Positions 6,576-14,800 of a DNA stretch of 50,148 nt are shown one piece after another. Position numbers and translations under genes: made by a program. A model generated the notes under the pieces. That model was given only the letters and a program-made list of their open reading frames with translations. It did no database searches and was not told the origin of the DNA. The DNA is from a virus: positions 1-50,148 of IMG/VR virus record IMGVR_UViG_3300025030_001570. One strand, written 5' to 3'. Each line of letters opens with the position of its first letter. Position 1 is the first letter of the stretch.

Positions 6576-6850
6576 GTAATCGTTATTATGTTAGAGGGGT
6601 TAACGCTGAAAGAGAAGCTAAGAGGATATTAGAAAATGAATGGGGATGTGAAGTCTTTAGAACAGCGGGAAGCCATTCCAGAGCGGATTTAATAGCGGTG
6701 ATGAAGCTTGGAGAAGGCGGCTTTTACACAAGATTGATACAGATTAAGACTTGCAAGGAGAAGGATTTAAACAAGTATCGAAAGGAGAAAGAGGAAGATG
6801 TTGAACTATGGATCAAGATTCTAAACAAGGGCTGGGAAATAATAATATGA
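6572..6850 (+). CDS. Hjc-like Holliday-junction nuclease (PD-(D/E)XK)
   Basis: 92 aa. The order RG-x3-ER (8-14), AGSHSRADLIAV (32-43, Asp39) and IQIK (56-59) matches archaeal Hjc and related small PD-(D/E)XK resolvases, which cut four-way DNA junctions before packaging. Gln57 replaces the usual Glu of the ExK motif, which is tolerated in some members. Length is a little below the usual 110-130 residues. The start ATG overlaps the previous TGA. Confidence 0.72.
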   Translation: MSNRYYVRGVNAEREAKRILENEWGCEVFRTAGSHSRADLIAVMKLGEGGFYTRLIQIKTCKEKDLNKYRKEKEEDVELWIKILNKGWEIII

Positions 6851-6966
6851 CAGATAAAAACAGGTGGGCATATATGTGTATTATTAAAGACTGCAAAGAG
6901 AGGATAGTAGTGGTTGATCCAGAAGTTTCCAAAGCGTGGTGCAGTAGGCACCTCCCACCGCTTTAA
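6847..6966 (+). CDS. Zinc-finger-like microprotein, 39 aa
   Basis: ATGA overlap with the resolvase. Cys11, Cys16, Cys32 and His35 can form one zinc site (C-x4-C ... C-x2-H). Compact size and coupling suggest an accessory DNA-binding subunit, but nothing shows this directly. Confidence 0.5.
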   Translation: MTDKNRWAYMCIIKDCKERIVVVDPEVSKAWCSRHLPPL

Positions 6967-7051
6967 TATGTCATTAAAGGCTGACCTTTCAGTCAGGCAA
7001 TTAGGCCATAGATTATAACTTTTACTCTGGTACTGCAACCTAATTGTCTGA
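6961..7051 (+). other. Intergenic RNA hairpins
   Basis: Two stems lie between genes: CTTTAAT/ATTAAAG (6961-6967/6973-6979), which includes the stop of the preceding gene, and a 13-bp stem with one G-U pair formed by 6993-7005 and 7039-7051 around a 33-nt loop. Neither is followed by a U-run, so they are not clear terminators. They may stabilise the transcript or mark an RNA processing site. Confidence 0.5.
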
Positions 7052-7084
7052 TTGAGAGATTAGTAGAAAGGAAGGGAGTATGAG

Positions 7085-7279
7085 ATGGTCAACGTCATCT
7101 TGGTTACCGACACGGGTTTCCTGTTCTGCTTCCTTCCCGTCAAGAACATCGAAGATGCCGACAGGCAAGTGAAGCAAAGACCGAAAGGGAAGATACTCGT
7201 CTTTGAGGTAACTGTTGGGGACCGCACTGTCGAAGCACAAGACATACTGATAGCGTACGCAGGGGAGGTGTGTCATTGA
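7085..7279 (+). CDS. Hypothetical protein, 64 aa
   Basis: A beta-rich small protein with a hydrophobic start, behind the SD-like AAGGAAGGGAG. Its base composition is visibly more GC-rich than the flanking early genes, as is the next gene, suggesting the pair was acquired together. Its TGA overlaps the proposed ATT start of the next gene (ATTGA). Confidence 0.6.
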   Translation: MVNVILVTDTGFLFCFLPVKNIEDADRQVKQRPKGKILVFEVTVGDRTVEAQDILIAYAGEVCH

Positions 7280-7553
7280 CTCGGCAGAGTTCATCCAAAG
7301 ACTTGCACACGTTGCGATTCACTACCTTGTCTTACTGGACGAACCTTTGGTGGGGGATTCTCTGGTACCAGTTTCTCTACTGTCTCGTAGTCTCTGGGAC
7401 TGTTACATTGATCTTATCGAGGGATTCCCAGAGACAAAAGGTGAGGCTGATTTTATCATCGAAACCGTTAGAGATTACAAACGAGGAAAAATCAGCGTTG
7501 AACGAGCCTTCCAACGGATCGAGGAGAGCGTGAAATGGACTACTCATAAATAG
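7275..7553 (+). CDS. Hypothetical protein with a proposed ATT start, 92 aa
   Basis: The frame is open with a smooth amphipathic helical sequence from 7275 to 7553. The first conventional start is TTG at 7347, which has no SD. At 7275 an ATT lies 6 nt after GGGGAGG (7262-7268) and overlaps the preceding stop as ATTGA, just as ATGA overlaps elsewhere in this operon. I therefore propose ATT initiation. The protein is soluble and helical, with an acidic middle and a basic C-terminus. No family recognised. Confidence 0.55.
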   Translation: MDSAEFIQRLAHVAIHYLVLLDEPLVGDSLVPVSLLSRSLWDCYIDLIEGFPETKGEADFIIETVRDYKRGKISVERAFQRIEESVKWTTHK

Positions 7554-7696
7554 CCAAACCTCCCTTTGGCTAGGTGGTTGGATTGTTCAAAGCAGGTGTC
7601 GTCTTGCTGAGAAAGTCTGACCACCGAGACAATTACTAGGGCAGGAATAAGGGCGTACCGACCTCCAGTCGCCGCACCCCTACCTTATTCTTGCCC
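7551..7696 (+). ncRNA. Three-hairpin structured RNA
   Basis: Consecutive stems: TAGCCAAA/TTTGGCTA (7551-7558/7565-7572, 8 bp, loop CCTCCC); GGTGGT/ACCACC (7573-7578/7620-7625) enclosing AGCAGG/CTTGCT (7591-7596/7603-7608); and a 14-bp stem with one G-U (7639-7652/7683-7696) enclosing CGAC/GTCG (7659-7662/7668-7671). The first stem contains the preceding TAG. No promoter of its own is clear. Likely a processed or cis-acting RNA before the last early gene. Confidence 0.55.
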
Positions 7697-7706
7697 CTCA
7701 TTTAAT

Positions 7707-7958
7707 ATGAAAAATTATACTGTCAAGGTTATAACCTCAAAAGGTAATAGCAGACTGTCAACCAAGAGTATTCGTAGGTTTCTCACTTATATACGCACGA
7801 TTAACTGGGATAGGAACCTGAAAAAGGTCTATCTTAAAGTCTATTATGGTAAGCAAAAGGATGTATTTGGCAAACTATCCCAATTTCATAACGAAGGTTG
7901 GTACACTAAGGAAAATGAATTTTGGCAAGCGTTCACGGCGTTTAATGAGGTTAGTTAA
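7707..7958 (+). CDS. Hypothetical protein, 83 aa
   Basis: Basic, aromatic-rich small soluble protein. It is the last + strand gene before the convergent late operon. No SD is obvious before ATG 7707, and the strong hairpin just upstream may control it. Only 49 nt without a clear terminator separate it from the end of the late operon. Confidence 0.55.
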   Translation: MKNYTVKVITSKGNSRLSTKSIRRFLTYIRTINWDRNLKKVYLKVYYGKQKDVFGKLSQFHNEGWYTKENEFWQAFTAFNEVS

Positions 7959-8007
7959 CCCATAGTAATAAACATTGAAAATATATTAGAAATTTCTTTG
8001 GAGAGTT

Positions 8008-9741
8008 TTAGAAACCGCCTAAAGAACCTTGTTCTCCAGCGAATTGATCTAATGTGCTAGGAGCAGTAGGTTGAGCTTGAGGCAACTGTTGGGGTGTCCC
8101 ACCTGCTGCTGCTCCTGTCCATTCCCCTGGGCCTGGGATCGGAGCATTCTGTAGTAATTGTTTTAATACATCTAGTTTAGTTTTCGCTGTAGTACTAGTA
8201 TCAGATAAACTAGGAATATATTGGCTTGCAAGTTCAAAGTCTTTATCGGAGATTCTAGCTCCTTGATAAGCCCTAAGAACATTAAGTTTAAGAATCTTAT
8301 ATTTCTGACCTAGTGCAATCACCTCGTTTGGTACGCCAGCACCACCTAAACGATCTAATTGAAAGTCATATAGTCTACCTTTTGCGGGGCCGTAACCCAA
8401 TTTATCAGCACCCTCAATCTGACTCATTGTAAAGTTTGCTTTGTTTATAAATTCTTCACTTGAACTTGCTGCTTGAGTTTTCTTTTGGTCTGCGTTTATT
8501 AACTGATAAATTGATTTATATACATTTAAATTCTGTGGGTCTGCCAACATTGCCATAATCAACTGTTCTTTAGTTAATCCCAATGGAGAAGCTTCAGCCT
8601 GTTGGGTAGGAGTTTCAGAGGGTAGTGCCTCTGCTCCACCTATCCCACTTACTCCAGGTACTCCACTAGGTTGTTCTGGGGGAGGAGTTGTGGTTTCTGT
8701 TGGAGTACTAGTCGCTGTCGGTAACAGAGATGGCAATCTAGTTCCTGCTTGGGCTGCCGCCACACCTGCTACTCTAGGTATTCTTGATAAGGCCTCTGCC
8801 CCAACTTGGGCCCCTCGTCCCGCAATATCTGCTCCTGTTTGAACTGCTCCCATTCCAGGCAAGTTGACACCAATTAAAGGAAGTCTTAAACTGGATTGAG
8901 CTGCTTTAGTTAATGCTGGAGCTCCTGCAAAAAGGTTGGCTTGTTGTGAAAGTAACTGTCCTGCTTCTTCAGATAAATCATTAATAGCATCTCTTAACCC
9001 TCCATAGAACCCTCGATTAACAATAGCTTTAGGTGATGTTCCAGCTAATTGTTTACCAGCCTCGACACGTAGTATATCTAAAGCCTTACCAGGAATTTTA
9101 TTATTTATTACCTTTTGTTCTAGTTGCTGTATAAGTTGATTCTTAGGTGCTAAAAATGGTTCATCAGTAAAACCAGATAATGACTTTTCTATAAATGTTC
9201 TTACTGTAGGAGCATCAGCACTTTTCTTTGAAATTAACTTCCCTACTGCTTTATTCAAAGTATCAACAGTAGGTTGTAAAACTTCTCTTTTTGCTTGAGC
9301 CGCTCCAGGCTTAGTAAATGCTTGTATAGTTTTTAGGACATCAGCTTCTTTAGTCGCAGCTCCTATTCCTTTACCTACAGTTCCAGGTTTTATACCTGTA
9401 GAAAATTTCTGTAAACCAATTCCTGTTTTACCTAAAGCCGATATTGCCTTTCCAGCTACTACTGGAGCTAGCCCACCAAGAGCAGCTTCCGTTGCAAGAC
9501 CAGGAAGATTAAAACCCTCACCTCTTGGTCTTCTAAATAGAAATTGTTCTAATAATTCGCCACCGCCAGCACCCGCTGCACCACCAAGAGGCCCACCACC
9601 TAAAAAACCACCGATACCACCAATTAGAGGCAACACATTAAACCTTTCAAGAAAACCTTGCTGTGGTGGTTGTGCAACCTGACCTAAAGGTGTCTGTTCT
9701 TGCATTGCTAGTATCTGTTGTAGTTCAGTTAATGTCGCCAT
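8008..9741 (-). CDS. Virion (ejection-type) protein, 577 aa
   Basis: Large late protein. The N-terminus is short and polar, followed by a Gly/Ala-rich hydrophobic stretch (about 35-70) able to insert in a membrane, long Ala/Gln-rich helical regions, a Pro/Thr/Ser linker (about 345-390) and a helical C-terminal domain ending in a Gly/Gln/Pro-rich tail. Size, composition and position as the last gene of the late operon resemble podovirus internal proteins that are injected with DNA. It begins 2 nt after the TAG of the gene before it and has no SD. No lytic motif seen. Confidence 0.55.
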   Translation of the reverse strand: MATLTELQQILAMQEQTPLGQVAQPPQQGFLERFNVLPLIGGIGGFLGGGPLGGAAGAGGGELLEQFLFRRPRGEGFNLPGLATEAALGGLAPVVAGKAISALGKTGIGLQKFSTGIKPGTVGKGIGAATKEADVLKTIQAFTKPGAAQAKREVLQPTVDTLNKAVGKLISKKSADAPTVRTFIEKSLSGFTDEPFLAPKNQLIQQLEQKVINNKIPGKALDILRVEAGKQLAGTSPKAIVNRGFYGGLRDAINDLSEEAGQLLSQQANLFAGAPALTKAAQSSLRLPLIGVNLPGMGAVQTGADIAGRGAQVGAEALSRIPRVAGVAAAQAGTRLPSLLPTATSTPTETTTPPPEQPSGVPGVSGIGGAEALPSETPTQQAEASPLGLTKEQLIMAMLADPQNLNVYKSIYQLINADQKKTQAASSSEEFINKANFTMSQIEGADKLGYGPAKGRLYDFQLDRLGGAGVPNEVIALGQKYKILKLNVLRAYQGARISDKDFELASQYIPSLSDTSTTAKTKLDVLKQLLQNAPIPGPGEWTGAAAGGTPQQLPQAQPTAPSTLDQFAGEQGSLGGF

Positions 9742-9743
9742 AG

Positions 9744-10628
9744 CTATCTCGGACTCTGTCCGTATAATCCTCCAGTAATATTTATTGGGCCTAATCCTCC
9801 TGGTATATTCAGTGCAGATGTACCAGTTTTAACAAACTCACTTCCTGCTCCTGTACCTACTAATGGTTTACCTGTACCTCCTAATTTAGTTACTAAATCG
9901 GCGTGTAATTTCCAGAGTTGTCCTACTGTTTTAGCGTCTGTGATACCTGATTTCTGTAAAGTATCAATTTGTTTCCAGACATCAAACTCAGTTCCACCCC
10001 TAGCTCGTATAGTTGAGTTTATCTTATTCCAAATTTCTTTGGCAGTAAGCTGTTTCTCTCCACCCCCCGTTTTAGTACCAGCTTGCCCACTCATTAAAGC
10101 AGTTAAAATATCTAATGGATTACTTCCCTGACTAGCTGCCGCTTGTCTTCGTTGCAAGTCAAGCTGTTGCATCTGCATAAACTCATTCAACCTATCCAAA
10201 TATGATTGTCGTGCTAATTCTGATTGACTCTGAGCTTGGGTGGCGGCGGCTTGGAAACTTCTAGTACCAGCCCCCACAATGTCCTCAATTCCACCCATTC
10301 TCTGACCAAGCAATCCTGCTTGGGCGATAGCGGGGGCGGCTGTCGCACTGCCCCTTTCAGCTGCCATTCTCAATCTCTCAAAAGGGTTACGAATATCAGC
10401 AAATTGAGCAGCGGCTTGGGAAGGGGCGGCTACCAAATTAGATACACTCTGGCTAAACTGATTAAGTACGTCTTGATTCTCATTGAACAATGTATTTACC
10501 CGTTTCTTGAGGGTATCTTCTATCGTTGGCATACCAGCAGCAAAACCAGCCGCTCGTTGAGAAGCAACCTGTGATTGCTGTCTTAGTGCCTGTATGTCTT
10601 GTGGTAAGTCTGTTCCTACGTTAGCCAT
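9744..10628 (-). CDS. Virion (ejection-type) protein, 294 aa
   Basis: Ala/Gln-rich, largely helical protein with a Gly-rich C-terminal tail. It resembles the neighbouring 306-aa protein and podovirus internal core proteins in composition. A TATAAT ends 8 nt before its ATG, overlapping the stop of the previous gene, so it may also have a near-leaderless mRNA. Confidence 0.5.
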   Translation of the reverse strand: MANVGTDLPQDIQALRQQSQVASQRAAGFAAGMPTIEDTLKKRVNTLFNENQDVLNQFSQSVSNLVAAPSQAAAQFADIRNPFERLRMAAERGSATAAPAIAQAGLLGQRMGGIEDIVGAGTRSFQAAATQAQSQSELARQSYLDRLNEFMQMQQLDLQRRQAAASQGSNPLDILTALMSGQAGTKTGGGEKQLTAKEIWNKINSTIRARGGTEFDVWKQIDTLQKSGITDAKTVGQLWKLHADLVTKLGGTGKPLVGTGAGSEFVKTGTSALNIPGGLGPINITGGLYGQSPR

Positions 10629-10637
10629 ATATATATA

Positions 10638-11558
10638 TTATAATCCTATGCTTCTGCTTGGTTCAAACAATGCTGGCGTTCTCGGTGCAAACTGCGTTGG
10701 GTTAAATTGCTGAAGCAAACCTAAGTTACGCTGTTGCTGCTCTGCCGCAGTACCAAAAGGAAACCTTTGAGCAAAGGTGAGTAACTTTGGCAAAGCTTGT
10801 TGAGCAAATCCCTGTTTGATTAAACTTGTAGTAATATCTTCTGTGCCTGTAATTCTGCTCTGCTCAAGCTCCGCCTTCTGTCTTTCCATTTGCTCGGCTG
10901 CTGTTTCAAACTGTCTACCTCGTTCAGCCTCGGCCACACCAAGTTTCCTTCGAGAGATACCGCTAAAGAGTTCATTACTAGCTGCTAGCCCCTCCAAAGC
11001 AGCGTCTTTAGCTTGTTGGTAGACTATATTGGCTCTGCCAGCAAGCCCTCTGGTTGTGCCTTTTAGTTCATCTATAAGTTTATTACGAGTGTCAAAAGAT
11101 TCTAACTTAGTTCCCACATCAGAAAGAAACTCATTCAAGACTCTTTCATATTCTGGCTGTACCATCTCCCTTGCTGCTTTCTGACTTGATTCAGTTAATC
11201 CCTTATCAATGGCTAGTGGGTCGTTAACAAATAACTTTTTATATAAATCAGTTTGTTGTTGGACAAACTTCTTAGCATTATCAACTATTGAATTCTCTAC
11301 CGTCTGTGGGGTAGAAACCTTTGGTGCGGTGGCGGTTGTGGTTCTGGCTGTTGCAGCAGTGCCAACTTTTGTCGGTGTGCCACCAGCGTAGGGAGTTAGC
11401 ACACTCTTATACTGAGCTGGTGCAGAAGCCACGGATGTGGGAGCAAAAGAAATAATCCTTACGCCTGGGTTTTTGGCAGCGAAAGTAGTCTGCCAATCAG
11501 GACGGTTACTACCCCACCAGTACGTTCCTTTGTTTGTTTGAACACGATAGACGGCCAT
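10638..11558 (-). CDS. Virion (ejection-type) protein, 306 aa
   Basis: N-terminal about 50 residues form a small beta domain containing YWWGS and an aromatic cluster. A Thr/Ala/Pro linker and long helical, Gln/Glu-rich segments follow. Third of three adjacent proteins of this kind. A GTTATACTTAAA promoter-like element lies 9 nt before ATG. Role in the internal core or tail is inferred from position. Confidence 0.5.
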   Translation of the reverse strand: MAVYRVQTNKGTYWWGSNRPDWQTTFAAKNPGVRIISFAPTSVASAPAQYKSVLTPYAGGTPTKVGTAATARTTTATAPKVSTPQTVENSIVDNAKKFVQQQTDLYKKLFVNDPLAIDKGLTESSQKAAREMVQPEYERVLNEFLSDVGTKLESFDTRNKLIDELKGTTRGLAGRANIVYQQAKDAALEGLAASNELFSGISRRKLGVAEAERGRQFETAAEQMERQKAELEQSRITGTEDITTSLIKQGFAQQALPKLLTFAQRFPFGTAAEQQQRNLGLLQQFNPTQFAPRTPALFEPSRSIGL

Positions 11559-11576
11559 TGTGCTTTAAGTATAACA

Positions 11577-12392
11577 TTACTCAGGCAGTTTGTAGTTTGT
11601 TAATTGGTACTTAAATTTGAAATCGGTTGCAGAACAAGTAGCAGGAAAGAAAGCAGCTCCGTTAGCTATTCTTGACACCCTAAACCTAATCTTACTGTTG
11701 TCTATATAAACTTCTGTTGAAGTAGCACACTGACCAGGCCCAAAGCCAGAGGGTGCTGGCGTATAGTTGATACCACCACGTTCCGAGTCATTATATAAAA
11801 TGAAGTGAGCTGCATAGCTTAATTTATGAGTAACATCACTAGTAGCAGTGTCCTCCTCAACACTCTCAGTTGGGCCAAGTTGCCCCATACTAATGGTAAC
11901 ATCTCCCTGTTGTACTATGTTCAACATCTGAAATCCAGAAGTAACAGATAAGAGGCGGTCTATAGCTGTTCTGACATCTATATCTGTCTCAGACAGTTTA
12001 AGTCCTACTTTATCTTTATCCAACTTAGAACCAACATTAGGTGTTGGTGTAGCAGGATCAACAAAAGCCACATAAACTAATTGATTGGCGGAATCACAGC
12101 TAAGCTGTATGTTTGAGGCGTTGCTGGTAATCTTCCCATAGACAGAGTTCTCAAAGCCAGATGTATTTAATGGGTTGAGATCGTACTGAGGAAAATATTT
12201 ACTGTTGTTTAGTATGTAACCCACCACAGTGATTGGATAACCAAACGGATGATTTATTGTTTGGCTAGTTCCACTTATCTTACCAGCCTTCCAGATTTTA
12301 GGGTGAATATAGTCACTACTAAAAGATACATCTCTGTCCCTAGCAGAGGTAACATCAATATTAGGCTTGGATACCTTAATACCAAAACTCAT
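11577..12392 (-). CDS. Virion surface protein, 271 aa
   Basis: Beta-rich protein. Its first 30 residues (GIKVS-x-P-x-DVT, then FSSDY) are alike to those of the next gene upstream (GIKISLPDQD, then FYSEY), so the two share an attachment module and are paralogous at the N-terminus. The C-terminal half has beta strands and paired cysteines typical of a receptor-binding or decoration domain. GAGGAG serves as SD, and the start lies inside the preceding gene by 4 nt. Confidence 0.55.
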   Translation of the reverse strand: MSFGIKVSKPNIDVTSARDRDVSFSSDYIHPKIWKAGKISGTSQTINHPFGYPITVVGYILNNSKYFPQYDLNPLNTSGFENSVYGKITSNASNIQLSCDSANQLVYVAFVDPATPTPNVGSKLDKDKVGLKLSETDIDVRTAIDRLLSVTSGFQMLNIVQQGDVTISMGQLGPTESVEEDTATSDVTHKLSYAAHFILYNDSERGGINYTPAPSGFGPGQCATSTEVYIDNSKIRFRVSRIANGAAFFPATCSATDFKFKYQLTNYKLPE

Positions 12393-12793
12393 TGTAACTC
12401 CTCATCAATATATATCTTGCATAAAATCTTTAAAGTATAATCTGATCCTTGTACTGTAACCCAACCTATTCTAGAAGTAAGCGCATTAGTAGTAATGGTA
12501 TCAACAATACCTTTTGTTGGATTTGTTAAGCTATCATCACTAATACCTGGTACTCGGAAAAATCTGCCTGCTGTATCCTCACAGGTTATCTCATAGGCTG
12601 GATTATACCCTAGATTGTGGGTGAAAGTAACAGTATTGTTAAAATCACCAGCCGTAATAGTAACTGTGGTAGGAAAAGAAATAAACTTTTTTTGCTTTAG
12701 AGTATAGTATTCTGAGTAGAATACTAATGATCTTTCAGGAGCATTAGTTGCATCTTGATCTGGTAAAGATATCTTGATTCCTGTAGCCATCAA
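12389..12793 (-). CDS. Virion surface protein, 134 aa
   Basis: Short beta-sandwich-like protein sharing its N-terminal module with the 271-aa neighbour. Its start overlaps the stop of the gene before it (TGATG). Possibly a small tail fibre or decoration subunit. Confidence 0.5.
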   Translation of the reverse strand: MMATGIKISLPDQDATNAPERSLVFYSEYYTLKQKKFISFPTTVTITAGDFNNTVTFTHNLGYNPAYEITCEDTAGRFFRVPGISDDSLTNPTKGIVDTITTNALTSRIGWVTVQGSDYTLKILCKIYIDEELQ

Positions 12794-13035
12794 TCAAAGT
12801 TACCTATAATAACTCTATTAACATCGTTTCTATCCTTCACCAATATCCGCCCCTTCACTGTGTCAATAGAGATTAGACTGCCTTTAAAACTTTCAGTTCT
12901 AGCCCCGAAGTCATCAGCACTCTGAAACTCTGGTATCGGTATGGTCTTAAAAAGACTGCGGTTCAAACCCATATCAAGATAGGTCTTTCTTAAATTCCGT
13001 AATGTTTGAATTGCTTCATCGTCTAGTAAACTCAT
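12790..13035 (-). CDS. Hypothetical virion-region protein, 81 aa
   Basis: Small soluble protein with a helical N-terminus and beta C-terminus. ATGA overlap on its 5' side and SD GGAAAGG. Located between the propeller-like protein and the surface pair, so probably a tail or connector accessory. Confidence 0.5.
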   Translation of the reverse strand: MSLLDDEAIQTLRNLRKTYLDMGLNRSLFKTIPIPEFQSADDFGARTESFKGSLISIDTVKGRILVKDRNDVNRVIIGNFD

Positions 13036-14531
13036 CGTTCGACCTTTCCGCCAGAATAAAACAGGCTAAGTTTCTCCAGTAAAAAACTGGCTCCCGTTCC
13101 ACTCTCAGTTGCTTCAAAATCTATACCTCTAAGCTCCCTCTCGTGAACTGGGAAAGCTTGGGAAATTGGCCTGAAGTCCTTATCGTCTGGGTGGGGCTGT
13201 CTTATTCTCCTATACCCGATGGATAAATTCTGTCCGCCTTGAGTGTATTCTTCCATCCTCTCACCGCTCACGGTAGCCTCTGGTGCAATAGGATAATATG
13301 TTTTAGTTCGCAGTCTGAATGGTATAGCACTACCATCAAAATCAGTACCAGTCTCAAGCTGATAAACGTGACCGTCAGAGAAGCCAGCATATATCTTGTG
13401 GGCATTGCTTTCCACCCAAGGTGCCGTAACCGTAATTGAATGGGCAAGGCTCATCAACGACCAGTTGTCCAGCGTTATATCATACACTAACACACAATCA
13501 GTAATGGCTGGCAGATCGGTAAATAAGTTTGTTGAAGTATTACCGACATAAAATTTAACAAACCTGGCATTATCAGTCCAAGCTGTCACGTTAGCGTAGT
13601 TGCTGGATGAGATGGCCTCAACCACATCCCAGATCGGTTCACTGATTAGTTCTGCTGTAACCCCATTGTATCGCCAAATACCTGTCGGGTGGAAGTAGAA
13701 AGTGAAGTCTTTAAGATTAACGAGTGACCGGTGGGAAGTAGTACCTGGTACTTGCTTAACCTGTTCTGTCGAAGCCCCATCCCATCTATGTAAAGAGTTC
13801 TGTTTAAAGATAAGCAGTCTGCCAGAGTTATCACCTAAGCCCTTAATGAAATCGCCATCGTTGCTGTTGATGTCAAAGTAATTAGAGCCAACCCAAAAGT
13901 ATTGTCCTGTACCAGTATTAGTCACATTTTCGGTTAAGGTTATTTGAGTTTCACTATCAATCGAAGAGACAATATATTTCTTAGCATTATTGCCAGAAGT
14001 GATAAAGAACTCATCGCCAACTTTTATACCCCTAGTCTTAAAGACTGAACCAGCCGAGGTAACCACCGCACTAGAAGCTGTGGTGGCTAAATCTACTCCC
14101 GACTCAAAACCCCAAGTGATAGTCCAAGCCCCATTAGCGTCTTGGGTAGGTACGTTTGAAACCCAAACACGGGAAGGAAAAGCTGTCCTACCGTTGGCAA
14201 TAAGAATAGTAATATCGCCTAGATACATTTTATTCTGAAATACTTTAGGGTAAGTGCCGATTGGTGAATCGGTTACGTTAGCGGTTAATGACCAGGAGCT
14301 GCCGTTATATGTTCTATTAAGGTCTGTGCCATTACACCAAAACTGGTAGTCTAAGAACTCTTCGTGGTAAGTATATGTATCAGCAGTTAAGTATTTGCCA
14401 ACCCCACTTTGCAATTCCCAATTATCATTGCCTGAATTCCAGACCCAGAAGTGGCGGTTTTTAAGTGCCACTAGTTTCTCAGTACCCGTAGAAGTATTTA
14501 ATGCCCCAAGTCCATATATGCTATCAGCCAT
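13032..14531 (-). CDS. Beta-propeller-like tail/hub protein, 499 aa
   Basis: Repeated beta blades with Trp-rich motifs (for example KNRHFWVWNSGNDNWEL and HSLHRWDG-type turns) and short Gly/Asp turns point to a propeller similar to podovirus tail-tube or hub proteins. The sequence looks like the direct continuation of the 84-aa protein encoded just upstream, as though one gene had been split. Its ATG is preceded by TATACT with exactly 6 nt between them, so it should be made from a leaderless mRNA. Confidence 0.6.
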   Translation of the reverse strand: MADSIYGLGALNTSTGTEKLVALKNRHFWVWNSGNDNWELQSGVGKYLTADTYTYHEEFLDYQFWCNGTDLNRTYNGSSWSLTANVTDSPIGTYPKVFQNKMYLGDITILIANGRTAFPSRVWVSNVPTQDANGAWTITWGFESGVDLATTASSAVVTSAGSVFKTRGIKVGDEFFITSGNNAKKYIVSSIDSETQITLTENVTNTGTGQYFWVGSNYFDINSNDGDFIKGLGDNSGRLLIFKQNSLHRWDGASTEQVKQVPGTTSHRSLVNLKDFTFYFHPTGIWRYNGVTAELISEPIWDVVEAISSSNYANVTAWTDNARFVKFYVGNTSTNLFTDLPAITDCVLVYDITLDNWSLMSLAHSITVTAPWVESNAHKIYAGFSDGHVYQLETGTDFDGSAIPFRLRTKTYYPIAPEATVSGERMEEYTQGGQNLSIGYRRIRQPHPDDKDFRPISQAFPVHERELRGIDFEATESGTGASFLLEKLSLFYSGGKVER

Positions 14532-14543
14532 ACTTATAGTATA
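14532..14543 (-). promoter_or_regulatory. Leaderless late promoter (-10 to ATG)
   Basis: TATACT (14543-14538 on the - strand), then 6 nt, then the ATG at 14531. The predicted +1 is the A of ATG. No -35 hexamer is evident. Confidence 0.6.
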
Positions 14544-14545
14544 AC

Positions 14546-14800
14546 CTAAGCCGTAGTTGTTGAGCTAGAGCTGGTGGTGGTGGAACTAGTTGAAGTAGAG
14601 GTGGAAGTAGTAGTTGCACCAGCAGTGGGTACATTGTTACCTTTTTGTGTGTAGCCTTTAACTTTCTGCACTCCTCCGATTCTGGAGAAGTCAGCATTGA
14701 TGGCTAGTGAGACTTCATTTTCCTGACCTAAAAACTTAGTGGTCTTTCGCTGTATACCACCCACAAAGCTGTTGATTGGAAACACTTTTTCTTCAGCCAT
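14546..14800 (-). CDS. Short virion protein with Ser/Thr tail, 84 aa
   Basis: The first ~52 residues (FVGGIQRKT, then AINADFSRIGGVQKVKGY) match the start expected of a propeller-type phage tail protein. Residues about 58-84 are a Ser/Thr-only tail ending SSSSTTTA and then TAG. The next gene continues the propeller. The tail is the same type as in three other proteins of this genome. SD AAAGGGAG lies before the start, which overlaps the previous stop (TAAATG). Confidence 0.65.
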   Translation of the reverse strand: MAEEKVFPINSFVGGIQRKTTKFLGQENEVSLAINADFSRIGGVQKVKGYTQKGNNVPTAGATTTSTSTSTSSTTTSSSSTTTA

